A stretch of 64,000 nt of DNA from Paeniglutamicibacter sulfureus (lineage in GTDB: Bacteria > Actinomycetota > Actinomycetes > Actinomycetales > Micrococcaceae): assembly GCF_030512175.1 (NCBI RefSeq), contig NZ_JAULBL010000001.1:1092510-1156509 (forward strand), in the 5' to 3' direction. The position numbers and the translations under genes were made by a program. The notes below the pieces were generated by a model that worked only from the letters and a program-made list of their open reading frames with translations, was not told the DNA's origin and ran no database searches. Positions 17,408 to 25,816 of the stretch are shown here, one piece after another (positions within the stretch are counted from its first letter, which is position 1; every line of letters starts with the position of its first letter).

Positions 17408-18430
17408 CTATTTGCGGTGCTTGGAGGCCCAGACGTCGACGGCCACGGCCGCAACAATCAGGATGCCCTTGATGACGTCCTGCCAGTAGGCGGGGACGAC
17501 CAAAAGGTCGAAGCCGTTGTTCAGTGTCTGGATGAGCAACAGGCCCAGGGCGGTGCCCCAGATGCTGCCGCGCCCGCCCATGAGCGAGGCACCGCCAATG
17601 ACCACCGCGGCAATGGCATCAAGTTCGTAGCCCGAACCCAGGTTCGGCGCCCCCGAAATCACGCGCGAGGCAATCATGATTCCGGAGAGGCCGGCCAGCA
17701 CGCCGCTGATGGCGTACACGCTGAGCAGGATCCGGGAGCTGTTTACGCCGGCGATTTCGGCGGCCAGGCGGTTGCCGCCCACCGCGTAGACCCGCATGCC
17801 ATAGGCGGTGCGCTTCATCACGATGGCAAGGCCGATGATGCTGACAATCATGAGGATCACCGGGATCTTCATTCCGAGGACCTCAGTATTCGCGAATGCC
17901 CCGAAGCCCGCCGGCAAGCCGTTGATCGGAGCGCCGTTGCCGATCACGTAGGCCACACCGGAAGCCAAGGTCATCATGCCGAGGGTTGCGATGAAGGGCG
18001 GAACCTTCATGTAGGCCACCACCAAGCCATTGATCAGGCCGGCCACCATGCCCACCACCACTGCGGCGAGCAGGGCCAGCCAGATTTGGCCTGGGTTTGA
18101 CTTGGCGACCAGGGCGCCAGCCATGGCGCTGGCGGCAATGACACTGCCGACCGACAGGTCGATGCCGCCGGTGAGGATGACCAGGGTTTGTCCCAGGGCG
18201 ATCAGGGCGAACGGTGCCGCGGCGACGAGGATGGTGACCAGGTTTTCCGGCGTGCCGAAGCGTGCGCTGCGATAGAGGAAGAACACAATCACCAGCACCA
18301 TGACCACGACCATGGCATTGTCGATGAGCAATTGCCTGAACCAGGCCCCGCTGAAACGGGCCGGGCCCAACGCGGTCGCTGGGGCCGTTTCGGCCATTGT
18401 GGCGGCCTTGGCCGGCTTAGTCGTTAACAT
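17408..18430 (-). CDS. CUT2-type ABC sugar/polyol permease (RbsC-like)
   Basis: A 340-residue membrane protein with about 8-10 helices of the BPD_transp_2 family. The [13 protein letters not shown] segment near residue 90 is the ATPase-contact signature of RbsC-type permeases, and [15 protein letters not shown] near residue 290 is also typical. It forms the homodimeric channel for the ATPase encoded just upstream. The ATG at 18430 overlaps the ATPase stop by 14 bases with AAGGACA as ribosome site, so the two are translationally coupled; a longer upstream frame is spurious. Confidence 0.92.
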   Translation of the reverse strand: MLTTKPAKAATMAETAPATALGPARFSGAWFRQLLIDNAMVVVMVLVIVFFLYRSARFGTPENLVTILVAAAPFALIALGQTLVILTGGIDLSVGSVIAASAMAGALVAKSNPGQIWLALLAAVVVGMVAGLINGLVVAYMKVPPFIATLGMMTLASGVAYVIGNGAPINGLPAGFGAFANTEVLGMKIPVILMIVSIIGLAIVMKRTAYGMRVYAVGGNRLAAEIAGVNSSRILLSVYAISGVLAGLSGIMIASRVISGAPNLGSGYELDAIAAVVIGGASLMGGRGSIWGTALGLLLIQTLNNGFDLLVVPAYWQDVIKGILIVAAVAVDVWASKHRK

Positions 18431-19955
18431 TCGGGGTGTCCTTCTGCGAGTCGGCTTCCTGCCCGGAAGCAAGTCTGAAAATGCGGTCCTGTATATCGGG
18501 GGCGGACAGTTCCTCGCGGGAGAGCTCGGCGGCGAAGGCACCGTCCCGCATCACCATGGTCCGGTGGGTCAGCGAGAGGATCTCGGGCATATCGGAGGAC
18601 GCCATGACCACGGCCATGCCAGCCTGGGCGAGTTCGGTGATGATCCGGTAGATCTCGTTGCGCGCGCCCACGTCCACGCCCCGGGTTGGTTCGTCGAGCA
18701 ACAGCACGTCGACCTTTCCGGTGAGCCAGCGGCCGAGGACAACCTTTTGCTGGTTGCCGCCAGAGAGCTTTTCCACCGGCTGTCCCAGTGTGCGGCGGCG
18801 CAGCCGCAGCGAATCCATGACCTCGGTGGCCGTTTGCTGGCGCGAGCGGCCGTGGAGCCAACCCGCGGTGGAAAACGCTGAGAGCCGCGGCAGGATCGTG
18901 TTGTCGAGAATCGACATGCCCATGACGGCGCCGGCGCCCTTGCGGTCCTCCGGGACCAGGGCCATGCCGGAAACGATGGAGGCAGCAGGGTTGGCCAGGC
19001 GCACCTTGGAGCCGGAGACTGTTACGGTTCCGCCGTTCGGGGCACGCATGCCGAAGATGGTCTCAATCAGCTCGGTGCGTCCTGCGCCGACCAGCCCGGC
19101 CAGCCCCAGGATTTCCCCGCGTCTCACGCTCAGGCTGACCGGCGCTCGGTCTCCGACGCCCAGCCCGCTTACCTCAAGCAGCACCTCGTCGGCGTGCGGG
19201 TGCACCTGGGGGAACAGGTCCTCGAGCTCGCGGCCGATCATCGCCCGGACGATTCCATCATCGGTGATGTCCGCAATGAGCTGGTCCTCGACCAGGTTTC
19301 CGTCGCGCAGCACGATCACGCGGTCGGCCATGGCCCGGATTTCTTCCATCTTGTGGGTGGTGAACAGCAGCGCGACGCCGTCTGCGCGGAGCTGTCGGAC
19401 GACCGCAGCGAGGCGGGCCACCTCCTTTTCGGCGATGGCGCTGGTCGGTTCGTCGAGCAACAGCACCTTGGCCCCGCGGGTGGTCGCCTTGGCGATTTCG
19501 ATGATCTGCCGAATGCCCACGGGCAGCGATCCCATTTGGGCGTCGGGCGAGATTTCCAGGCCGAACGTCGAGAGCATCGCTCGGGCCCCGGAACGCATGG
19601 CCCGGCGCCTGAGGAATCCGCCGCGGCGCAGCTCCCGCCCGATGTACAGGTTCTCGTACACGGTCATTTCAGGAATGGAAGCCAGTTCCTGAGGCACGAT
19701 GGCCACGCCCAGCTGGTTGGCGGCCTGCGGATTCCCGACCGGCAGATGCGTCCCGGCCACCTCTACGATTCCGTCATCGGCCCGGTACTGCCCGGAGGCA
19801 ATCTTCATCAACGTGGACTTGCCCGCACCGTTTTCTCCGGCCAGCGCAGTGACCGTGCCGGGCTCCAGGCTCAGGGTGATGCCCTTGAGCACCGGGACGC
19901 CGGCAAAGCCCTTATGGATGTCGACGCAGCCCAGCGCCCCGGGGGCCGCGCTCAT
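18417..19955 (-). CDS. CUT2-type ABC sugar/polyol ATPase (RbsA-like, two nucleotide-binding domains)
   Basis: The 512-residue cytosolic ATPase has two tandem domains. Domain 1 carries Walker A GENGAGKST (~residue 38), a divergent signature LPVGIRQIIEIAKA and Walker B LLLDEPTSAI (~165). Domain 2 has the degenerate Walker A typical of this family (GLVGAGRTE, ~290), signature LSGGNQQKVVLGRW (~400) and Walker B LLLDEPTRGVD (~425). ATP hydrolysis drives polyol uptake through the permease at 17408. ATG 19955 overlaps the dehydrogenase stop as ATGA; the longer open frame upstream has no homology. Confidence 0.93.
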   Translation of the reverse strand: MSAAPGALGCVDIHKGFAGVPVLKGITLSLEPGTVTALAGENGAGKSTLMKIASGQYRADDGIVEVAGTHLPVGNPQAANQLGVAIVPQELASIPEMTVYENLYIGRELRRGGFLRRRAMRSGARAMLSTFGLEISPDAQMGSLPVGIRQIIEIAKATTRGAKVLLLDEPTSAIAEKEVARLAAVVRQLRADGVALLFTTHKMEEIRAMADRVIVLRDGNLVEDQLIADITDDGIVRAMIGRELEDLFPQVHPHADEVLLEVSGLGVGDRAPVSLSVRRGEILGLAGLVGAGRTELIETIFGMRAPNGGTVTVSGSKVRLANPAASIVSGMALVPEDRKGAGAVMGMSILDNTILPRLSAFSTAGWLHGRSRQQTATEVMDSLRLRRRTLGQPVEKLSGGNQQKVVLGRWLTGKVDVLLLDEPTRGVDVGARNEIYRIITELAQAGMAVVMASSDMPEILSLTHRTMVMRDGAFAAELSREELSAPDIQDRIFRLASGQEADSQKDTPNVND

Positions 19956-20992
19956 GCGCCGTTCCCGGGACGGATCATGGTTTTCAGGCTGATGGAGGCG
20001 GTGGATGCCAACAGCGCGGCTTCGACCTCGTCGAGCCCGAAGCCGCCGGTCACCAGGCCGTCCAGGTCCACGCGCCCGGTGCGCACCAGGTCGATGGCGG
20101 TCGGCCACGTGTTGTTGTAGCGGAAGATGCCGGTCACGACGAGCTCGCGGTTCTGGATCAGCGGGATCGGCAGGGCAATTTCGTCTGCTCCCATGCCCAC
20201 CAGCACGGCGACACCGGCGGGGGCCAGGGCCTCGAGCCCGGCGCGCACCGCGGGGGTGGCCCCGGAGCATTCGAGCAGCACGTCCATGCCGAGGCCGCGC
20301 AATTCGGCGTCGTCCGCGATGGCGTCCAGCACGCGGTCGGCCCCGAAGGCGAGCGCCTGGGCCCGGCGCTCAGCGTCAAGGTCGCTAACGATGACCTCGG
20401 TGGCCCCGAAGGCGCGGGCAACCTGCAGGGCGATGATGCCGATCGGACCAGCACCGGTGACCAGCACGCGGGAACCCGCGGTGATCCCGGCCTTGCGTGC
20501 CGCAGCGATGCCCACGGATAGCGGTTCCATCAGGGCGGCCGCGTCGTCGCTGATGTTCTCCGGCACGGCAAAGGCGAAGTGTGACTGGATGGTCACATAT
20601 TCGGCGAAGGCCCCGTCAATCGGCGGCGTCGCGTAGAACTCCATGTGCGGGCAGAGGTTGTAGGCACCGGACATGGTCTGCTTGCTGGTCGGCGAGGGAC
20701 GCTGGGGTTCGATCGAAACCCTTTCTCCGACACGGGCCGGATCGACGTCCGCGCCCACCGCGACGATCACGCCGCCCGCTTCGTGGCCCAGCACCAAGGG
20801 CGATTCGACCACGAAGTCGCCAATGCGGCCTTCCTTGAAGTAGTGGACGTCCGATCCGCAAATTCCAACCGAGCCAACACGGACCAGTACTTCATCGGAT
20901 GCCGGAACCGGGACCGGACGGTTCTCGACTACGACCTCGCCCGCTTGGCGCAAAACGCTGGCGCGCATCTCGGTGGGCAGTGGTTCGCGCAT
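19952..20992 (-). CDS. Zn-dependent polyol dehydrogenase (sorbitol/xylitol dehydrogenase-like, MDR family)
   Basis: The 346-residue enzyme belongs to the medium-chain dehydrogenases. Visible are the catalytic zinc Cys and context GICGSDVHYFKEGRIG (~residue 40), the GHEAGG motif (~68) with zinc ligand, MEPLSVGIAAAR (~150) and the NAD-binding VTGAGPIGIIALQVARAFGA (~170-190). The Cys quartet of the structural zinc site is absent, as in many sorbitol dehydrogenases. It should oxidise a sugar alcohol to its ketose with NAD+. It heads the leftward operon with the importer, opposite a SorC regulator and a xylulokinase, so xylitol or D-arabitol to D-xylulose is the best guess. ATG 20992 has AAGGAAG upstream. 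Confidence 0.92.
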   Translation of the reverse strand: MREPLPTEMRASVLRQAGEVVVENRPVPVPASDEVLVRVGSVGICGSDVHYFKEGRIGDFVVESPLVLGHEAGGVIVAVGADVDPARVGERVSIEPQRPSPTSKQTMSGAYNLCPHMEFYATPPIDGAFAEYVTIQSHFAFAVPENISDDAAALMEPLSVGIAAARKAGITAGSRVLVTGAGPIGIIALQVARAFGATEVIVSDLDAERRAQALAFGADRVLDAIADDAELRGLGMDVLLECSGATPAVRAGLEALAPAGVAVLVGMGADEIALPIPLIQNRELVVTGIFRYNNTWPTAIDLVRTGRVDLDGLVTGGFGLDEVEAALLASTASISLKTMIRPGNGA

Positions 20993-21087
20993 GATTTGTG
21001 CTTCCTTCTTCTGGTTGCTTCGACGGCGACTCGCCCGCCTCAGGTGCGGCGGTGGACCGTGACGACTGGCACAAGTATCTAACACGT

Positions 21088-21103
21088 TTACACAAGTGTG
21101 CAA
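21088..21103. promoter_or_regulatory. Operator-like palindrome 1, polyol divergent promoter
   Basis: TTACACA and TGTGCAA face each other around AG with one mismatched pair, in the gap between the dehydrogenase and SorC regulator genes; a natural SorC binding site. Confidence 0.5.
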
Positions 21104-21109
21104 GTCCCA

Positions 21110-21123
21110 TGCTCATGTGAGCA
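21110..21123. promoter_or_regulatory. Operator-like palindrome 2, polyol divergent promoter
   Basis: Perfect 6-bp arms TGCTCA and TGAGCA around TG, six bases from palindrome 1. Two sites on one face of the helix suit cooperative binding by a tetrameric SorC regulator. Confidence 0.5.
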
Positions 21124-21165
21124 AATGTAAGCTAGTCTGGAAATCCATCTTCCAGAGGAGTCTCC

Positions 21166-22110
21166 TTGGCACCCATCGGCCCCGACGAACTCGTGCGCCT
21201 GGCCCATATCGCCCGCGAACACTACATCGCCGGCAAGACCCGCGTTGAAATCGCGGAGGAACTCGGCTTGAGCCGATTCAAGGTGGGACGGCTGCTCGAC
21301 GATGCGGTGAAAAACGGGATCGTCACCTTTGAGATTTCCGTCCCCGGGCCCGTCGACGTGGAGCGCTCGCTGGAACTGCAACGGCGCTACGGCCTCAAGC
21401 GTGCCGTCGTGGTGCGGACCCCCACCGACTCCGCCGAAGCCGTCCAGGAGGAGCTGGGCCGGGTTGCGGCCCAGCTGCTGGAGGAAATCGCCACCGCGGA
21501 CGACGTCATCGGCATGACGGCAGGGCGAACGCTCGGCCAACTGGCCCGGTCGCTCGGCGCCTTGCCACCCTGCGAGGTCGTCCAGCTAGCAGGGGTCGCC
21601 GGCCCTCTCCAGGCCACGGGCGTCGAGGTCATCCGGCGTGTCGGCGAGGCCGCGAATTCCCGGGGCTGGACCCTCTATGCACCGCTGATCGCCTCGGATG
21701 CCGAGTCGGCCGCCGCCATCCGGCGGCAGCACGACGTACAACTGACCATGAACCAGTTCAGCCGCGTCACCCTCGCGCTCGTTGCCATCGGAAGTTGGTC
21801 TCCTCCGGATTCGCAATTTTTCGACAACCCGGCCATCACCGCGGACGACCATGCGCTGCTGGTTGAGCACAGGGTCCAGGCCGATATCGGATCCATCCTC
21901 ATCGACCGCGACGGCGGACTGGTCAATGACATCCAGGATCGCTGCATCGCCATCGGGGCTGAGGCCATGGCCAACATTCCCGAGGTGATCGGCGTCGCCG
22001 GAGGGGCGTCGAAGGCTGCCGCCGTCCGCGCGGCCCTCGACTCGGGCCTCATCGATTCGCTGGTTACCGACCTTTCGCTCGCCACCCGACTACTGGAGAA
22101 CCACGCATGA
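21166..22110 (+). CDS. SorC-family sugar-responsive transcriptional regulator
   Basis: The 314-residue protein has an N-terminal helix-turn-helix (ARIAREHY to SRFKVGRLLDDA, residues ~10-45, with the typical KTRVEIAEELGLSRFKVGR recognition helix) and a C-terminal NagB-like effector domain (from residue ~60) that binds a phosphorylated sugar in this family. Its probable job is control of the polyol operons on both sides. The TTG start at 21166 is supported by GAGGAG five bases upstream. Its stop overlaps the xylulokinase ATG (ATGA), so regulator and kinase are co-translated. Two palindromes lie 40-80 bases upstream. Confidence 0.92.
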   Translation: MAPIGPDELVRLAHIAREHYIAGKTRVEIAEELGLSRFKVGRLLDDAVKNGIVTFEISVPGPVDVERSLELQRRYGLKRAVVVRTPTDSAEAVQEELGRVAAQLLEEIATADDVIGMTAGRTLGQLARSLGALPPCEVVQLAGVAGPLQATGVEVIRRVGEAANSRGWTLYAPLIASDAESAAAIRRQHDVQLTMNQFSRVTLALVAIGSWSPPDSQFFDNPAITADDHALLVEHRVQADIGSILIDRDGGLVNDIQDRCIAIGAEAMANIPEVIGVAGGASKAAAVRAALDSGLIDSLVTDLSLATRLLENHA

Positions 22111-23495
22111 GCCGCACCGTCATCGCCGGAATCGATTCCTCCACGCAGAGCACCAAGGTCCTGAGGGTCGACGCCGAAACCGGCGAAATCTTGAGCAAGA
22201 CTTCCGCCCCACACCCCGACGGTACGAGCGTCAACCCGGAACGCTGGTGGGAGGCCCTGGCATCGCAGGGGGACCTGGACGACGTCGCCGCCTTGTCGGT
22301 CAGCGCCCAGCAGCACGGCATGGTGGCGCTGGATGCCTCCGGAACCCCGGTCCACGACGCGCTGCTGTGGAACGACACCCGCTCGGCCCCGCAGGCCAAG
22401 GCGCTGCGCGAGGCGTTGGGTGCGGAGTCCTGGGCCAGGGAAATCGGCATCGTCCCGGTCCCCTCCTTCACAGTCACCAAGTTGGCCTGGCTCGCCGAGA
22501 ATCATCCCGAGTTGGCCGACCGGGTCGACCAGGTCATGCTGCCCCACGACTGGCTGACCTGGAGGCTTGCCGGGCGCCCCGAAACCGCGACGACCGATCG
22601 GTCCGACGCCTCCGGCACGGGCTACTATTCCGTGCCCGAGGGCCGGTACCGCGACGACATACTGCGACTGGCCTTCGGCCGCTCACCTCGCCTTCCCCGG
22701 GTACTGGCTCCGGCCGAGGCCGCGGGAAGAACGTCCTCCGGCGCCCTGATCGCCGCCGGCTGCGGGGACAACGCCGGCGCGGCCCTGGGGCTGGGCTTGG
22801 TGCCCGGCGAGGTGGTCATCAGCATCGGAACCAGCGGAACGGTCTTCGCGCCGTCGGCGGCCCGCATCCAAGATCCCAGCGGAGCCGTGGCGGGCTTCGC
22901 GGACGCCACGGGCCACAACCTGCCGCTGTTGGCCACGATCAATGCGGCCCGGACCCTGTCCGCCAGCTCCCGGATGCTCAACGTCGACCTGGACGAATTG
23001 GATGCCCTGGCCTCTGCCGGAGCCCCCGACGCCGGCGGTCTGACGTTGATTCCCTACCTAGACGGCGAGCGAACCCCGGACCTGCCCCACGCAACGGGCA
23101 CCATGACGGGCCTGACCCGAGCCAACCTGACCCCCGAAAACATGGCCCGCGCATCTGTCCTTGGGCTGTTGTGCACGCTGTCCGACGCGCTGGAGAGACT
23201 GCGTGCCCAGGGAGTCAGCGCCAAGCGCATCGTGTTGATCGGCGGCGGCTCAATGTCCCGGTCCGTGCGTCGCGCGGCCGCGGAAATTTTCGACACCGAA
23301 GTGGTCGTTCCACCGTCGGCCGAGTACGTGGCACTCGGCGCCGCCCGCCAGGCCGCTTGGGCGCTGAGCGGGGCGACCGAACCGCCCACGTGGACCCGCT
23401 CCACCGAGCAGACCTATGAACCCACCGGCGCATCATGGGCCGCCGAGGTTCGCGGGCGCTTCACTGCCGCTCGCATCGCCACCTATGGCATCTAG
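22107..23495 (+). CDS. xylB: Xylulokinase-like FGGY carbohydrate kinase
   Basis: The 462-residue kinase has both FGGY lobes. The N-terminal GIDSSTQSTKVL phosphate loop (residues 5-16), SAQQHGMVALD (~75) and the MLPHDWLTWRLAG segment (~145) are xylulokinase-like; the C-terminal GCGDNAGAALGLGLVPGEVVISIGTSG (~215-245, catalytic Asp in GDN) completes the active site. It should phosphorylate D-xylulose made by the adjacent dehydrogenase, feeding the pentose phosphate pathway. ATGA overlap with the SorC regulator indicates coupling. Another ketose substrate cannot be excluded, so the symbol is tentative. Confidence 0.9.
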   Translation: MSRTVIAGIDSSTQSTKVLRVDAETGEILSKTSAPHPDGTSVNPERWWEALASQGDLDDVAALSVSAQQHGMVALDASGTPVHDALLWNDTRSAPQAKALREALGAESWAREIGIVPVPSFTVTKLAWLAENHPELADRVDQVMLPHDWLTWRLAGRPETATTDRSDASGTGYYSVPEGRYRDDILRLAFGRSPRLPRVLAPAEAAGRTSSGALIAAGCGDNAGAALGLGLVPGEVVISIGTSGTVFAPSAARIQDPSGAVAGFADATGHNLPLLATINAARTLSASSRMLNVDLDELDALASAGAPDAGGLTLIPYLDGERTPDLPHATGTMTGLTRANLTPENMARASVLGLLCTLSDALERLRAQGVSAKRIVLIGGGSMSRSVRRAAAEIFDTEVVVPPSAEYVALGAARQAAWALSGATEPPTWTRSTEQTYEPTGASWAAEVRGRFTAARIATYGI

Positions 23496-23514
23496 CCTTT
23501 CCGAAGGGAAATAC

Positions 23515-24198
23515 ATGACAAACGCCTCGCCGGAACGATCCGGCCATGAATCGACGACGCATTTCGATGTGCAAGCCATCCTCTTCGACCTCGACGGGAC
23601 TCTCATCGATTCCACCGTCGCCACCGAGCGTGCCTGGACCTCCTGGGGCGGACTGATGGGGCTCTCCGGCTATCGGCATACCGTCCATGGATTGACGGCG
23701 CAAAGCCTGGTCAACGAACTCATCGCGGAATCGCGCCGGGCCGAGGCCCTCGAGCTGATTGCACGCCTGGAGATCCAGGACACGGACGGAATTCAAGTGA
23801 AGGACGGGGTTCGGGAGTTGCTGCAGAGCCTTCCGGCCGAATCCTGGACGATCGTGACATCCTGCACCAGCGCGCTGGCCGCGGCCCGCATGGGCGCAGC
23901 CTCCCTGGGGCAACCGGAGCACATGGTCACCGCTGACCAGATCACTACGGGCAAGCCCTCCCCCGAGGGCTTCCTGTTGGCGGCCGAACGGCTGGGTGTG
24001 GACATCGCCCGTTGTCTGGTCGTCGAGGACGCACCCGCCGGGATCAGCGCCGGGAAGGCCGCAGGTGCCGGAACATTGGCGGTCACGGGAACGTATGGCT
24101 CCAATTCGCTCGACGCCAACGTCGTCGTGGAGTCGCTCAGCCAGATTGCAGTCTCCCGCACGCCTATGGGGACGCTGCGGGTTTCCATCAACAACTAG
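23515..24198 (+). CDS. HAD-family sugar phosphatase (subfamily IA)
   Basis: The 227-residue protein shows the four HAD motifs: LFDLDGTLIDS (~residue 24) with nucleophile Asp, VTSCTSALA (~115) for motif II, Lys in TTGKPSPEGF (~145) and VVEDAPAGISAGKAAGA (~170). It resembles sugar-phosphatases of the YfbT/GPP group. The ATG at 23515 follows GAAGGG, 20 bases after the kinase stop. Its place at the end of the polyol operon suggests removal of toxic or dead-end phosphates such as pentitol phosphates formed by the kinase. It could also be a main pathway step. Confidence 0.88.
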   Translation: MTNASPERSGHESTTHFDVQAILFDLDGTLIDSTVATERAWTSWGGLMGLSGYRHTVHGLTAQSLVNELIAESRRAEALELIARLEIQDTDGIQVKDGVRELLQSLPAESWTIVTSCTSALAAARMGAASLGQPEHMVTADQITTGKPSPEGFLLAAERLGVDIARCLVVEDAPAGISAGKAAGAGTLAVTGTYGSNSLDANVVVESLSQIAVSRTPMGTLRVSINN

Positions 24199-24209
24199 CA
24201 CCCTGACGC

Positions 24210-24268
24210 GGTGTGGCCCTCCCGACGCCCATAGCCAAGGATCGAAAGGGCCACACCACTTTTGTTTG
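24210..24268 (+). terminator. Intrinsic terminator of the polyol operon
   Basis: A perfect 11-bp stem (24210-24220 with 24247-24257) is followed by ACTTTTGTTT. The long loop is unusual but the stem and T tract are clear. Confidence 0.7.
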
Positions 24269-24285
24269 ATGGCTTGGAGCGCGAC

Positions 24286-25623
24286 CTAGCGCAACGGGTT
24301 GAAGTGCCGCATGATGGCCGGGGTCGATTCCCCGGTGATCGAGGCGGCAAGCATCTTGCCGGTCAGCGGCCCCAGGGCCACTCCCCACATGCCGTGGCCG
24401 CCGGCGACATGCACGCGCGAGGATCGGGTGGCCCCGATCAGCGGCAGCCCGTCGGTGGTGCAGGGACGGGATCCGACCCATTCCTCCTGGCGGTCCTCCC
24501 AGTTGATGCCGGTGAACAGCGGGGAGGCCGCGGCGACGATGGCCTCGATGCGCTTGGGCTCCAGCGGGTGGTCGGCGTCGCGGAACTCCATGGTCCCGGC
24601 CACCCGGAACCTGTCCCCCAGCGGGGTGCAGGCCACACGCTGGGCGGGGAAGTAGATCGGGTGCGTCGGCTTGACCTCGGGGACCACGGTGAAGGAGTAG
24701 CCGCGCCCGGCCTGGACCACGCGCTTGACGCCGAACTTCCGCGCGAGCTTGCCCAGCCAGGCGCCGGTGGCAATGACCACCGCATCGGCACCCTGGATCC
24801 GGCCCTGCGCGTCCACGACCTCGACGCCATGGGCGTGTTCAATCACGTCGGCGACCTCGAAGTCCGTGACGATCTCCCCGCCGCGGGCAATCACCGAATC
24901 GGCCAGCGAGTCCATGAACTTGGGCGGGTTGATGAAGCGCTGGTGGTGGATCGCGACACCCGCCTGGACACCGTCCCCCAGGGTCGGTTCGATGTCACGG
25001 ATTTCCGCCGCGCTCATCAGGTCGAATTCGACCTCGCCGCCGGCGGCGCGGATGCCCTCGAATTCGTGGAGCAGCCCGTCGCGGTCCTTGAAGTTCTTGA
25101 ATCCGGTCAGGAAGGGCTCGGCCGGGCGGGTGGGTTCCACCACGCCGGTCCCCAGCGTCGCGGTGCCCCCGTCGTTGGCCGGGACGCCGGTCCCATTGAC
25201 GGAGCCCGCCTGCCCGATCCTGCTGATGGTGCTGCCCTCTGAGATCTCGTCGAAGGCGTCCAGCCCGGTGGCGCCGATCTCACTGAAGACGGCCATGGCC
25301 TCGCGCCACTTGCCCGGGGTGCAATGCCGGGCAAAGCCCAGCAGGAAGCGGATCAGCGAAGGCTTGGCGGAGAGCGGGATGTAGAGCGGGGAGGCCGGGT
25401 CGAACATGGTCTTCAGGCCGTAGGTAAGCACCGAGGGTTCGCTCAGCGGCAGGGTCAGTGCCGGGGTGAGCCACCCGGCGTTGCCCCAGGAGGAACCCGC
25501 GGCCACGCCGTCCCGGTCCAGGATGGTGACCTTGACGCCGCGTTCCTGCAGGTACCAGGCGGTGGACAGGCCGACCATGCCCGCACCGATGACGACCACA
25601 TGTTCCGGACTCGTTGTGCTCAT
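24286..25623 (-). CDS. dadA: D-amino-acid dehydrogenase (DadA-like FAD enzyme)
   Basis: The 445-residue flavoprotein of the DAO family begins with the FAD fingerprint VVVIGAGMVGLSTAWYL (~residues 8-24), followed by GSSWGNAGWL (~45), a DadA-type mark, and ends with RPCTTDGLPLIG and HVAGGHGMWG. It oxidises D-amino acids, classically D-alanine to pyruvate and ammonium, passing electrons to the membrane chain. It is the first gene of the sulfonate island and lies downstream of xsc on the same strand. With the alanine racemase at 36975 it can recycle the alanine formed by the taurine aminotransferase. ATG 25623 (GGAG upstream) is preferred to the in-frame GTG 25635. Confidence 0.88.
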   Translation of the reverse strand: MSTTSPEHVVVIGAGMVGLSTAWYLQERGVKVTILDRDGVAAGSSWGNAGWLTPALTLPLSEPSVLTYGLKTMFDPASPLYIPLSAKPSLIRFLLGFARHCTPGKWREAMAVFSEIGATGLDAFDEISEGSTISRIGQAGSVNGTGVPANDGGTATLGTGVVEPTRPAEPFLTGFKNFKDRDGLLHEFEGIRAAGGEVEFDLMSAAEIRDIEPTLGDGVQAGVAIHHQRFINPPKFMDSLADSVIARGGEIVTDFEVADVIEHAHGVEVVDAQGRIQGADAVVIATGAWLGKLARKFGVKRVVQAGRGYSFTVVPEVKPTHPIYFPAQRVACTPLGDRFRVAGTMEFRDADHPLEPKRIEAIVAAASPLFTGINWEDRQEEWVGSRPCTTDGLPLIGATRSSRVHVAGGHGMWGVALGPLTGKMLAASITGESTPAIMRHFNPLR

Positions 25624-25749
25624 TTCACGCTCCACTCTCTTGCTTGCCGCTCACCCGTCGGCGGACGTCGCTGTCCGCGTGTGGTGCCCGGCCGAATTGC
25701 CGATGTTAAATGTCTGGGTTCAATGTCTGGGGGGGGTGGCCGGAAGTGC

Positions 25750-25775
25750 GCCGGAGGGTGCGGGCACCCTCCGGC
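25750..25775 (-). terminator. Hairpin downstream of xsc
   Basis: GCCGGAGGGTGC and GCACCCTCCGGC form a perfect inverted repeat 42 bases past the xsc stop. No U tract is evident; it may reduce read-through into dadA. Confidence 0.5.
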
Positions 25776-25816
25776 TGTGCTCCCCCGCCACGGGGTCGTG
25801 CGGATGGAACTGCGGT

